From Ammonifex sp. (GTDB taxonomy: Bacteria; Bacillota; Desulfotomaculia; Desulfotomaculales; DYER01): DNA of 41,855 nucleotides. Positions 1-7,917 of this stretch are shown in pieces (positions within the stretch are counted from its first letter, which is position 1; each line of letters opens with the position of its first letter). The translations under genes and the position numbers were made by a program. The stretch is from positions 1 through 41,855 of the forward strand of contig DYER01000061.1 of NCBI GenBank assembly GCA_020725605.1, read 5' to 3'. The notes beneath the pieces are model-generated. The model ran no database searches. It saw nothing but the letters and a program-made list of their open reading frames with translations, and was not told where the DNA came from.

Positions 1-978
1 CAGTGTTTCGATGCCGCACAGCCCGCCGAAGGCGTAAATGGTCTCGAACTCCGGCCCCTCCAGCCTGAGCCCGGCATGGGGGCCGGCCTTGAGCTCCACG
101 AGCTTGGCGCAGGCGATGAAGCACCGCGGACAGGCTTTGGGCCTGGCCCCCAGTTTCTCCACCAGATACTCGGCGGCAATCCGCTCCCAGTGCGGCGCGC
201 GGCCCTTCCGCCAGTAGTAGCTGGGAAAGGCGCCCACGCGGTTCATGACCGCCACCAGCTGGGGCGTGCCCCAGCGGCGGTAGCCTTCCACGGCCGGTTG
301 CCCCCGCGCGGCGCGGTAAAACTCCCGGGCGAAGGCGGCCAAACCCTGGGGATCTGCCACCCGGGGCCGCCGGTCTCCCCAGAACACCAGTCCCTTGACC
401 TTTTTGGCACCCAGCACCGCCCCCAGGCCCGTGCGGCCGGCCTGGCGCCAGAGGTCACTGCTCACCAGCGCCAGGCGCACCAGGTTCTCTCCCGCCGGGC
501 CTATGACGGCCGCCCGGGCGCCGGGCCGGCCGGCGCGCGCCAGGAGTTCCCTTTCCGCGGCGTGGCAGTCGCGTCCCCAAAGGTCCGCGGCCGTATGAAA
601 GTTGGCCCCCTCGGGGTGCAGCTCCACCCACACGGGCTCCGGGGCCGCGCCCACCAGGACCACGGCCCTCCAGCCGGTGCGTGCCAGGGCCTCCCCCAGC
701 CCCCCGCCGCAGTACGACTCTCCGAACCCCCCGGTGGCCGGGGAGCGGGCAAAGAGACCGCAGCGACTGGTGCCCCAAAAACCCGCGCCCGTGGCGGGAC
801 CGACGGCGAAGACCAGCGGGGCCTCCGGGGCCAGGGGGTCCAGGTCGGGGGCACCCAATGCGCCGAGCAGGTGGACCCCCAGGCCCCGTCCGCCGGGCAG
901 CCCTTTAAAGTGGCCCCCGTCCAGGGTCAGACTGCGGAAACGCCGCGCGGTAAGGTCAAGGAGCAAAACGGTGCCCAT
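1..978 (-). CDS. Tungsten aldehyde:ferredoxin oxidoreductase, N-terminal part (runs off window)
   Basis: The first 326 codons of an aldehyde:ferredoxin oxidoreductase (AOR) family gene; the 3' end lies beyond the left edge. Family members oxidise aldehydes to carboxylic acids in the cytoplasm with a tungsten bis-pterin cofactor, one [4Fe-4S] cluster and ferredoxin. The N-terminal AOR domain is visible (GGRGLG near 30, AVIGPAGENLVRLA near 157-170, TGLGAVLGAKKVKG near 183-196). Residues C283, C286 and C290 form the C-x2-C-x3-C part of the cluster motif; the fourth ligand would be downstream of the break. The ATG at 978 follows GGAGG at 8-nt spacing. It differs clearly from the AOR at 7918-9654 and is a paralogue. 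Substrate unknown. Confidence 0.9.
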   Translation of the reverse strand, partial: MGTVLLLDLTARRFRSLTLDGGHFKGLPGGRGLGVHLLGALGAPDLDPLAPEAPLVFAVGPATGAGFWGTSRCGLFARSPATGGFGESYCGGGLGEALARTGWRAVVLVGAAPEPVWVELHPEGANFHTAADLWGRDCHAAERELLARAGRPGARAAVIGPAGENLVRLALVSSDLWRQAGRTGLGAVLGAKKVKGLVFWGDRRPRVADPQGLAAFAREFYRAARGQPAVEGYRRWGTPQLVAVMNRVGAFPSYYWRKGRAPHWERIAAEYLVEKLGARPKACPRCFIACAKLVELKAGPHAGLRLEGPEFETIYAFGGLCGIETL

Positions 979-1248
979 GTCAAACACCTCCGAGGATGGT
1001 GCCCCGCCATGGAGAAGCCGGGAACCCGGAGGAGTCCGGGAGTCGGTAGCCGTGGCGGGCCCCGACCACACGTCTGGTGGACGTTACAGGGTCCGCCGGC
1101 CAGGTCAACCGGTGCGGAACCACTGCCTTTATTACCTCCGGCCGGTTTTTCGGCGCTGGGCCTGGCATGCGTAAGGACCCGAGGCCACCTGGACCGCGGA
1201 CCGCAGCCTCGCCCATCCCGGGCGGACGACCGGTGGGCATTCAATGAT
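979..1248 (-). other. Long 5' leader of the AOR gene, no gene seen
   Basis: Between the terminator-like hairpin after the hydrolase gene and the AOR start there are about 270 bases without a credible coding frame. On the minus strand it holds several short GC-rich stems, for example ACGTC/GACGT around 1066-1080, close to the start codon. Molybdenum/tungsten cofactor riboswitches are known upstream of genes of this kind, but I cannot match the consensus by eye. Confidence 0.3.
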
Positions 1249-1306
1249 GGAAGAAAAGTTTCCAAACGGTCGGGCGACCCGCATCGCGATGTGGACCGCC
1301 CGACCG
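1249..1306 (-). terminator. Terminator-like hairpin after the MBL hydrolase gene
   Basis: A perfect 10-bp inverted repeat (CGGTCGGGCG at 1267-1276 and CGCCCGACCG at 1297-1306) encloses a 20-base loop that itself contains ATCGCGAT. On the minus strand it is followed by TTTGGAAACTTTTCTTC, an interrupted T-rich tract. It lies 30 bases past the hydrolase stop codon, so it probably ends that transcript. Confidence 0.55.
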
Positions 1307-1335
1307 CCTGCAGGGTTTCCTGCCTCAAAGCCGGC

Positions 1336-2067
1336 CTATTCAGGGATCTCCCGGGAGTACGCGAAGGCCCGCTCGTGCTGCGGAATGAGAATATCGGCCA
1401 TCCGGTACACCTTGAGCGCATTGTCGTAGGCTTTCAGGGCATCGGTGTGAATACCGGGCGTCAGCACCGGTGTGTGCTCCCGGACCTCCGGAGGGGGGTT
1501 AAACACATCAAGGGTACTGCAGAATCCCGTAATCACCGCCTTGCCCTTGGGCGTGTCTATGGATACCGCCTGCGTCCCGGGCGTGTGGCCGGGAACGTGA
1601 TGGACCCTGATGCCGGGGAGAATCTCGGCGTCGCCCTCAACGATCTTGAGCTTGGTACCCGCGTAGAGGGCCTTGTCGTAAATGCCGGCCATCAGGGGAT
1701 GACCGGACTCGGCAAACCTGAGCTCCTCGGCCTGGACGTAGACGTCCGCATTCCTGCACCTGTGGGTGTTGCCGCAATGGTCGAAGTGGAGGTGCGTCTG
1801 GATGACCACGTCTATGTCCTCAGGTTTCAGCCCTAGCCTGGCCAGGCCTGCCTCAAACGAGGTGACGTCCCGCACCTCACCCGGCCAGTACCTGGCCATC
1901 ACCTCTGCGGACGCGCCGGTGTCGATGAGCACGTTCTTGTTCCCGGCCCGCACGTACCACGAGACCACGGGGATGAAAATCTCCTCCCCGTAGTTCATGA
2001 AGTAGGTCATCAGACCCTTGCTCAGCTTGAGCTCGCCGGTCACGATGGGCTTGATCACGTACGCCAT
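1336..2067 (-). CDS. Metallo-beta-lactamase-fold hydrolase, AHL-lactonase-like family
   Basis: A 243-residue protein of the MBL superfamily, closest in layout to N-acyl-homoserine lactonase (AiiA-like) proteins. It has the zinc motif THLHFDHCGN (H-x-H-x-D-H), then HVPGHTPGT with the next histidine, and a late histidine in IPQHE. The position that usually holds the metal-bridging aspartate reads TGFCSTLDVF, so that Asp seems absent and a Cys lies close by. The ATG at 2067 follows AGGAGG at good spacing. It sits between an acyl-CoA dehydrogenase gene and an AOR gene; lactone or thioester hydrolysis are both possible. There is no direct evidence for quorum quenching. Confidence 0.85.
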   Translation of the reverse strand: MAYVIKPIVTGELKLSKGLMTYFMNYGEEIFIPVVSWYVRAGNKNVLIDTGASAEVMARYWPGEVRDVTSFEAGLARLGLKPEDIDVVIQTHLHFDHCGNTHRCRNADVYVQAEELRFAESGHPLMAGIYDKALYAGTKLKIVEGDAEILPGIRVHHVPGHTPGTQAVSIDTPKGKAVITGFCSTLDVFNPPPEVREHTPVLTPGIHTDALKAYDNALKVYRMADILIPQHERAFAYSREIPE

Positions 2068-2208
2068 ACCGGGTTCCTCCTCTCCGGGCTGTATCTACCT
2101 CGCTCGACCGCACATGGCGGCGTCGCGCTCCCTTTCGCCCCGCGCCGTAAAATCCGACGCGTGGCGATGACCCCTTGGGTCCCCCGCCCGCCCCCAACCT
2201 CCGTGCGG

Positions 2209-3570
2209 CTAACCAGAGGCCCCGGGCAACAATCCCTGGGCGCGGACCCACTCCTCCATGCCCGCCCACTTGAACGGCCCGTAGAGCCCCTGGGCAATGT
2301 CCAGCCGGTCGCGCTGGGCGCCGCCCAGCCACATTTTGACGATTTTGAAGTCGCGCATGTACTTCTCAACGTGGAACTCGTACGCGTAGCCGTAAGAACC
2401 CATGAGCTCCATGGCCCGGTTGGTAACCAGCTCGGCAGTGTCGGCGGCGAAGGAGCGGGCGGCCGAAAAGCGGGCCACCATTTGAGGCGACCACGGTGGA
2501 CCGTAAATCTCGGGGTGAGTCACCATCCAGGTAGTGGCGAGATAGTACTGGCGGGAGAGTTCGATGGCCCGGAACATTTCGGCAATCATGCCGGCAAACA
2601 TCGACCGCTCGCGTACCGGGGTGCCGGCGATGCTGCGGTTCTTCGTATAATCGAGCACTATTTCGAGCACCGCCTGTGAAAGGCCCGTGAGGCGCGCCGC
2701 CCCCGCCAGCCGGCCCAGACCTATGATGTACCCGCGGACCAGCCTGGCGCCCTCGCCGGGCTGAGTGTCAATCCGGTATTTTTCAGGAATGCGAACATTG
2801 TCGTACCAGATGTCCACGTTCTCGTCGCTCCAGACGAAACCCATCTTTTCGTAAGGCCTGGAAAAGCTGAGGCCCTCCGCGTCGGCGGGCACGTAAAAAA
2901 CCCCGATGCCTTCCTCGCCGAGCGCCGGGTCGGTGGTGGCCACGGTCCAGTAGCCAAGGTGTCCCTTCATATGCTCACTTCGGAACCGCTCGAGGGCCCC
3001 CGCAGGTCCGGGCCAGATCTTGTGGCCTTTTATGACGTAGGAATCGCCGTCCCTTCGGGCGACGGTCCTGATGGTGCGCCCCTCCAGGGCAGGATCCTCA
3101 AGATTGGCACCCCCGGCGGGCTCCGTGATGGCCACGCAGGCGGTCCAGACCTCGCCGCCCGTGATACGCGGCGCGAACTCGCGCAACAGATCATCCCGCT
3201 TGGCCGCCACCATCAGCGAGACGACCCAGTGGATTTTCCCCACCATGGTGGCCAGACCGATGTCGGCCCGCGACAGCTCCTCGTTGACCATCTGGCGCAC
3301 CACGGGACCCAGCCCCAGCCCGCCGTACTCCTTGGGCAGGTTGGCCTGGGTCAACTGCAGCTCGACGCACCTGGCGTAAAGACGGTGCAGAGTGGCAAGT
3401 GCCAGTTTCTCGTCACGGTGCCAGCCGCCTTCCAGGTCGTGCCGGTGGGGCATCACCTCCCGATCCACAAAACGACGGATGTTTTCCGCCACCTCGATCT
3501 CTTCGGCGGTGCAAAAGGCCTGACAGTATTTCTGCTTTGCCGTCAGCAGCGGGTAGTCTCCGGCTGCCAT
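2209..3570 (-). CDS. Acyl-CoA dehydrogenase family protein lacking the usual catalytic Glu
   Basis: About 453 residues with the three-part acyl-CoA dehydrogenase fold: N-terminal helices, the middle beta domain beginning at CVAITEPAGGANLEDP (FAD/substrate loop), and a C-terminal helical domain with MGSYGYAYEFHVEKYMRD. Family members desaturate acyl-CoA using FAD and pass electrons to an electron-transfer flavoprotein; no etfAB is in the window. The usual catalytic motif Y-E-G-T is W-L-G-G here, so the common base is missing. Two ATGs lie 6 bases apart; the second (3570) has AGGGGGG at correct spacing, while that sequence abuts the first (3576). A sigma-54 promoter lies 90 bases upstream, next to an activator gene. 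Confidence 0.85.
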   Translation of the reverse strand: MAAGDYPLLTAKQKYCQAFCTAEEIEVAENIRRFVDREVMPHRHDLEGGWHRDEKLALATLHRLYARCVELQLTQANLPKEYGGLGLGPVVRQMVNEELSRADIGLATMVGKIHWVVSLMVAAKRDDLLREFAPRITGGEVWTACVAITEPAGGANLEDPALEGRTIRTVARRDGDSYVIKGHKIWPGPAGALERFRSEHMKGHLGYWTVATTDPALGEEGIGVFYVPADAEGLSFSRPYEKMGFVWSDENVDIWYDNVRIPEKYRIDTQPGEGARLVRGYIIGLGRLAGAARLTGLSQAVLEIVLDYTKNRSIAGTPVRERSMFAGMIAEMFRAIELSRQYYLATTWMVTHPEIYGPPWSPQMVARFSAARSFAADTAELVTNRAMELMGSYGYAYEFHVEKYMRDFKIVKMWLGGAQRDRLDIAQGLYGPFKWAGMEEWVRAQGLLPGASG

Positions 3571-3661
3571 GCGCATCCCCCCCTGTGGTGCGTTGGAATT
3601 CCCGGCCTCCCGGTCTCACCTCCCCGGTGAGGGACCGGCCCGGTCTCGGGAAGGTAGCAGA

Positions 3662-3677
3662 TGCAAGACCCGTACCG
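3662..3677 (-). promoter_or_regulatory. Sigma-54 (-24/-12) promoter for the acyl-CoA dehydrogenase gene
   Basis: On the minus strand the sequence reads CGGTACGGGTCTTGCA. It has the invariant GG and GC with exactly 10 bases between them, and differs from TGGYACR-N4-TTGCW only at the first base. Transcription would start near 3650, leaving a leader of about 80 bases before the start at 3570. The gene just upstream encodes a sigma-54-dependent activator, and rpoN is in the same window. Confidence 0.75.
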
Positions 3678-3759
3678 GACCGCCTGCCAGGGGTGCGGCC
3701 GCCGAATCCCGGCATATGCCCACCGCCCGGTGACACACCCGCATGTCTTGTTGGCACGA

Positions 3760-3769
3760 TTTTCGAAAA
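3760..3769. promoter_or_regulatory. Possible activator-binding palindrome (TTTTCGAAAA)
   Basis: A perfect 10-bp palindrome about 90 bp upstream of the -24/-12 promoter, just beyond the activator's stop codon. The distance suits an upstream activating sequence for a sigma-54 enhancer protein. Assignment rests only on position and symmetry. Confidence 0.3.
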
Positions 3770-3776
3770 CCAACTC

Positions 3777-5543
3777 TTACCTGTGCACACGCCGTTCTCC
3801 GTCCGTCAACCCGTACTTCCGCATGCGACGGTAGAGGGTGGAGAGGCTGATTCCGAGTTCGCTGGCTGCCGCCATTCTGCCGCGTAGCGTACCGTCGTGT
3901 GCTGCCAGGGCCCGGACCAGGGCCGCGTACTCCTCGTCTGAATTAGCATTCGCGTCGGGCGGATTCATCAGGTGAGGCGGCAGGTGGGCTTCGGTAATCA
4001 GCTCCCCCTCGGCCACCAGCACGGCGCGGTATATCACATGCTCCAGCTCCCGCACGTTCCCCGGCCACGCGTACCTCCGCAGCACCTCGTATACGTCGTC
4101 AGCTATCCCTTGCACCTGCTTGTCAAACCGGGCACTCGCGGCCCGGAGGAAGTGCCGTGCCAGGAGGGGAATGTCTTCGCGCCTCTCGCGCAGCGGCGGC
4201 AGCACCAGCTCGAACAGGTTCAGGCGGTGGTACAGGTCGGCGCGAAACCGGCCCGCTTCGACCTTCCCGCGCAGGTCGGCGTTGGTCGCGGCCACCACCC
4301 TCACCGCGGCCCTCCTTGCCGTGCGGCCGCTTCCCACCTTTTGTATCTCGCCCGTGTCCAGAAACCGCAGCAGCTTGGCCTGCAGGGCCGGGGTAAGCTC
4401 GCCAATCTCGTCCAGAAACAGCGTCCCGCCCTCGGCCAGCTCCACGTAGCCGGGCTTTCCCTGCTTCAGGGCCCCGCTGAAGGCGCCCGGCCCGTACCCG
4501 AAAAGCTCACTTTCCGCCAGCTCCGCCGGAATTGCGGCGCAGTTTACCGCCACGAAGGGCCCGGCCCGCCGGCCGCTGAGCCGGTGAACGGCCCGTGCTA
4601 CCAGTTCCTTTCCGGTGCCGGTTTCACCGGTGACGAGAACAGGGAGGTCTGTGGGAGCCACCTTCCGGACCAGGGCTTTGACTGCCTGTATGGGGGCGCT
4701 TTCCCCGACGATTTCGGCCAGGTCATCCCCGGCCGGGAAGGCGGCGCCGGCACCGTGCGCCCGCGCCGGCCGGAGCACAATCACCGCGCCGAGACCACGG
4801 CCCCCGCGCGTTCCGCCCACCTGCTTCACCGTCACGTGGGCCCGGGTTCCGCCCGGAAGGACAATCGTACGCCCGTCGACCGGGGAGAGGTCGCGCGGAA
4901 GCACCACCTCCCCGCCGCAGGGCTCAAAGCCGGGCAACAGCTGGCCCAGAGGTTTGCCCAATACTTCGGTGCCCGAACCCAGGAGCCGGGAGGCGCAGGT
5001 ATTCAGCCTGCGGACCACCCCGTCCTCCCCCACCAGGACCAGACCGCAATCCACCGCCTCCATGACCGCCTCGGTCTCCTGGCCGGCCCGGGCGGCCTCG
5101 GAAAACAGCGCCCTGGCACGCATGTCCTCGGAAAGCCAGTTCGTCAGGGCCCGGAGGTAAGCGACCCAGGCGTCCCTGCGGGCCAGCACCAGCTCCCGGG
5201 ACTGCAGGTCGTAGGTCAGGATACCCGCGACTCCGATGACCTCCGCGCCGTCCCGGACGGGCATGGCCAGCACGAGGGTGTAGGGACAGACCCGGTACGC
5301 CTCGCAATCCCGGCAGCGGCCCGGTCCCCTCGGTTCGAAAACGTAGAATTCCCTGCCAGTCTCGAGAGTGTGGTGAAAGTAGGACCCGTAGGGCCTGACG
5401 GTCCCCACATTGTTCCGGTAACGACCGGTGCCCAGGACCGCCACCCGGTCCTTCCCCGCCACCCCGATGTCAACGCCGACGAGGGTGGCCGTCGCCGCCA
5501 ACAAACGCTGCGCCGCACCCGTGACCTCAAGTCTCGCGGACAC
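3777..5543 (-). CDS. Sigma-54-dependent transcriptional activator (sensor-PAS-AAA+-Fis HTH)
   Basis: A 588-residue enhancer-binding protein. The N-terminal sensor region carries [10 protein letters not shown] (C77, C80, C86), possibly a metal or redox site. A PAS-like domain spans about 155-260. The AAA+ domain has Walker A GETGTGKE (306-313), the sigma-54 contact loop GAFSGA (353-358, a variant of GAFTGA) and Walker B TLFLDE (374-379). A Fis-type helix-turn-helix ends the protein ([17 protein letters not shown]). An ATG frame opens earlier at 5654, but the GTG at 5543 is preceded by GGAGGTGATC, complementary to the 16S rRNA 3' end at 8-nt spacing, so I start there. It likely drives the -24/-12 promoter at 3662-3677. 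Confidence 0.92.
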   Translation of the reverse strand: MSARLEVTGAAQRLLAATATLVGVDIGVAGKDRVAVLGTGRYRNNVGTVRPYGSYFHHTLETGREFYVFEPRGPGRCRDCEAYRVCPYTLVLAMPVRDGAEVIGVAGILTYDLQSRELVLARRDAWVAYLRALTNWLSEDMRARALFSEAARAGQETEAVMEAVDCGLVLVGEDGVVRRLNTCASRLLGSGTEVLGKPLGQLLPGFEPCGGEVVLPRDLSPVDGRTIVLPGGTRAHVTVKQVGGTRGGRGLGAVIVLRPARAHGAGAAFPAGDDLAEIVGESAPIQAVKALVRKVAPTDLPVLVTGETGTGKELVARAVHRLSGRRAGPFVAVNCAAIPAELAESELFGYGPGAFSGALKQGKPGYVELAEGGTLFLDEIGELTPALQAKLLRFLDTGEIQKVGSGRTARRAAVRVVAATNADLRGKVEAGRFRADLYHRLNLFELVLPPLRERREDIPLLARHFLRAASARFDKQVQGIADDVYEVLRRYAWPGNVRELEHVIYRAVLVAEGELITEAHLPPHLMNPPDANANSDEEYAALVRALAAHDGTLRGRMAAASELGISLSTLYRRMRKYGLTDGERRVHR

Positions 5544-5654
5544 GGTGATCACCTCCCACACCTCCTCGCAAACGAGCACCGTCACCCGGTCGGCTCTTCC
5601 ACGCGCCGAAACCGGCCGCTGACCGGTACGATAACGGCCCGGCGGCGCCGACAA

Positions 5655-5944
5655 CTGGCAAGAAGTGCCTTCTGTAAGTGTTCACGCGATGTCCCCCCAG
5701 GCCGTGGAACTCCTCGTTCGGGCCGGGGCTCCCGCCGAGGCCGCCAACCGATGGGGTACGGCGGGGCATTTACAGATCCGCGGCAGTGCGAAGGGCGAAG
5801 TTGAAGATGGGGCCGCCCGGGGTCTCGATACTTCGCGAAGCCTCGAGTCCCGGTCGGCCCCCTGGCGAGAAAAACCCTGCTCTCTCGGGACGGCACGGGG
5901 CGGTAGGGGAACCCCGATACATATGAGCGCCTTCAGCCCTCACA
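5655..5944 (-). other. Intergenic region with an imperfect hairpin
   Basis: About 290 bases (400 to the chosen activator start) separate the DUF2284 gene and the activator gene. I see no gene. A hairpin lies around 5818-5847: CTCGA and TCGAG arms flank an inner CTTCGCGAAG palindrome. No clear T-tract follows. It could be a weak terminator or leader structure. Confidence 0.3.
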
Positions 5945-6475
5945 CTACTCGATAAGTATCAAACCCGTCCAGCGGACCTCTTCCCCGGGCGGAAACCTGA
6001 TGGTGAGGCCGACGTTGGCCAGGGTGGCGGCCACGTCGATGCCCATGCCCTCCATGGAGGGGCGCGCCTTATAGGGGTGGCGGCACGGTTCCCCGGAGCG
6101 TACGCCCACGCATTCGGGGCAGAGACGGCAGGCGCCGCCGATGAAACCGGCGGCGAACCGGAAGCCCATGTCGTAGGCCGCCCTCTCCAGCTCGTTGACG
6201 ATGTGGTGCAGCCTGAGGGCCCCTTCGTGCACGGCCGGTCCATCGGCCGGACACCGCACCTGCACGATCAGGGCCTGCCGGTAACGCCCCAGCACCCTGC
6301 GAAACCACCCCACCGGGGGCAGGTGGGGTGGACACAAAAGGGCGCGGCCGTAGTGGGGACACAGCGGCACCTGACACTTCAGGCGCACCCGCTCGTCGAC
6401 CACTATCTCCTGCGCTGCAACCGGACGGGCCTCGGTGGCCCCCAGGGCCACCGCCCGCAGCACGAGATTCTGCAA
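5945..6475 (-). CDS. DUF2284 predicted metal-binding protein
   Basis: About 176 residues of the DUF2284 family, which has no established function. It is rich in cysteines in conserved patterns: CPHYGRALLCPPHLPP in the first half and CRLCPECVGV followed by EPCRHPYKARPSMEGMGIDV in the second, which suggests an iron-sulfur or other metal site. An ATG at 6481 is only 2 bases from the GGGAGG ribosome site. A TTG two codons later (6475) has ideal 8-nt spacing and fits the family start, so I prefer it. It ends the AOR-moaD-moeB group, so a role near the tungsten enzyme or its cofactor is plausible but unproven. Confidence 0.85.
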   Translation of the reverse strand: MQNLVLRAVALGATEARPVAAQEIVVDERVRLKCQVPLCPHYGRALLCPPHLPPVGWFRRVLGRYRQALIVQVRCPADGPAVHEGALRLHHIVNELERAAYDMGFRFAAGFIGGACRLCPECVGVRSGEPCRHPYKARPSMEGMGIDVAATLANVGLTIRFPPGEEVRWTGLILIE

Positions 6476-6536
6476 ATACATGACCTCCCGGGTCAGAGCA
6501 TCGCGGCGCGGAGCCCGGTGCGGGCCCGCAACGGCG

Positions 6537-7292
6537 CTAATCCCGCGCCGGGCCGCAGTCCGGACATCCGGGGTCCCGGGCCACCTCCACCGTTTCGAAC
6601 CTGCCGGTCAGAGCCTCGAAGATGAGCAAACGCCCCACCAGCGGCTCTCCCGCGCCGAGCACGTACTTCAGCACCTCGTTGGCCTGGAGGGTGCCCACCA
6701 CGCCCGGGACCGTGCCCAGCACACCGTGGGTTTCCGTTCCGGGAGGGGGCACGGGTGGCTCCTCGCGGTAGAGGCAGCGGTAGCAGGGCCCGCGGCCCGG
6801 TAATACGGTCATGAGCTGGCCGGTGAAGGCCAGCACCGCACCGTAGACCCACGGCTTGCCGAGTTCGACGCAGGCCCTGTTGATCAGAAAGCGGGTGGCC
6901 AGGTTGTCGGTGCCGTCGACCACGATGTCGTAGTCCCGGACCAGGTTGCGGATGTCGGCCCCGGTCACGCGGCCGCAGTACTCCCGCACCTGCACGTCGG
7001 GGTTCAGGGCCCGCAACCTCTTCCCGGCCACTTCTGGTTTCGGCCTGCCGAGGTCCCCGGTGACATACAGAATTTGCCTCTGCAAATTGGAGAGCTCCAC
7101 CGCGTCGCCGTCCGCCAGTCCGATGCGGCCCACCCCGGCGGCCGCCAGGTGCAAAGCGGCCGAACAACCGAGCCCCCCGACGCCCACGACGAGAACGGCC
7201 GCTCGTAGTAACTTTTTCTGTCCCTCCGGCCCCACCCCCGCCAGCCGGAGGTTCCTGTGATACCTGATTTCCTGCTGCGGCGTGAGTGTCAT
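6537..7292 (-). CDS. MoeB/ThiF/HesA-family sulfur-carrier adenylyltransferase
   Basis: A 251-residue E1-like enzyme that adenylates the C-terminal Gly of a ubiquitin-like sulfur carrier. Visible features are the nucleotide loop GVGGLG (about 40-45), the ELSNLQRQILY segment, the D-x-TDN motif (VVDGTDNLATR) and two zinc-binding Cys pairs (CYRC and CPDC) as in MoeB and ThiF. The ATG at 7292 follows GGAGG at 7-nt spacing; the open frame extends upstream but that part has no family similarity. With the MoaD-like protein upstream and the AOR before it, the likely job is dithiolene sulfur transfer for the tungstopterin cofactor. A ThiS-type role cannot be excluded. Confidence 0.9.
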   Translation of the reverse strand: MTLTPQQEIRYHRNLRLAGVGPEGQKKLLRAAVLVVGVGGLGCSAALHLAAAGVGRIGLADGDAVELSNLQRQILYVTGDLGRPKPEVAGKRLRALNPDVQVREYCGRVTGADIRNLVRDYDIVVDGTDNLATRFLINRACVELGKPWVYGAVLAFTGQLMTVLPGRGPCYRCLYREEPPVPPPGTETHGVLGTVPGVVGTLQANEVLKYVLGAGEPLVGRLLIFEALTGRFETVEVARDPGCPDCGPARD

Positions 7293-7567
7293 GCCCGCTC
7301 CTCCCGACGCGCCGCTGAAATGGCCGCCAGCGCGGTATGCCCTTACAGGAAAGCCCTGATTTTCCGGCCAGGAACCTCCGACGGCGTTGAAAGCAACGGT
7401 GCCGCGAGGGAATCTCTCCGGAAGCCGACCCCGAGTCCCCCGGGGGCACCTCCCGCGACTCCTCAGGGAGGCACGCGGCGGCCCCGGGCCCCGCATCGCC
7501 TCCGCAACCCGGTCTCCCGCGCCGGCCCCGCGCTGCCACTGCGGTCGAGAAACGGGGGACCCGGGCC

Positions 7568-7810
7568 CTATCCGCCGGCCACCGGCGGGAAGAGGGCCAC
7601 CCGGTCCCCGGCCTCCAGCGGGTCGGAGGGGGTCCGGTGCCTGCCGTTGACCAGGATGGAAAAGACCTCTCGTTCCGGCACACCGAGCACCGTCAGCAGA
7701 TCCCCGGCGGTGGCGCCCTCCGGCAGGTCTACCTCCATGGCCTCGCCGAAGGAAACGGGAACGTACCTTTCCAGGCCCCCGTAGACCCTCACCTGTACCC
7801 GCACGTCCAC
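7568..7810 (-). CDS. MoaD-like ubiquitin-fold sulfur carrier
   Basis: An 80-residue beta-grasp protein ending in the diglycine tail (FPPVAGG) that carries the thiocarboxylate in molybdopterin/tungstopterin synthase. The body matches MoaD: VRVYGGLERY at the start, ATAGDLLTVLG, ILVNGR and AGDRVALFPPVAGG. The frame is open back to a TTG overlapping the AOR stop (7921), but the extra 36 residues do not resemble MoaD. A GTG at 7810, or nearby GTGs at 7813 and 7804, gives the normal length. The start is therefore uncertain by a few codons. It is translationally downstream of the AOR and upstream of its cognate E1-like gene. Confidence 0.85.
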   Translation of the reverse strand: MDVRVQVRVYGGLERYVPVSFGEAMEVDLPEGATAGDLLTVLGVPEREVFSILVNGRHRTPSDPLEAGDRVALFPPVAGG

Positions 7811-7917
7811 CACCCCGAAGGCCGAAGTCCGGGGCGCGATTTCCGCCCCGGATGGCCGGCAGCTGCCGCCGGAGGCCCCGCACCGGCGAAGGTGCGGAGC
7901 CCAAACCGGCCTAGCGG

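Noticed and set aside
3751-3766. TTGGCACG on the plus strand, like a sigma-54 -24 element
   Set aside because: The -12 GC at the right distance is missing and no plus-strand gene follows; the element at 3662-3677 on the minus strand is the better match.
7293-7567. Possible small gene between the moaD-like and moeB-like genes
   Set aside because: Frames are open because of GC content, but the translation is Arg/Pro/Gly-rich without family signs; I see nothing else in this 275-base gap.
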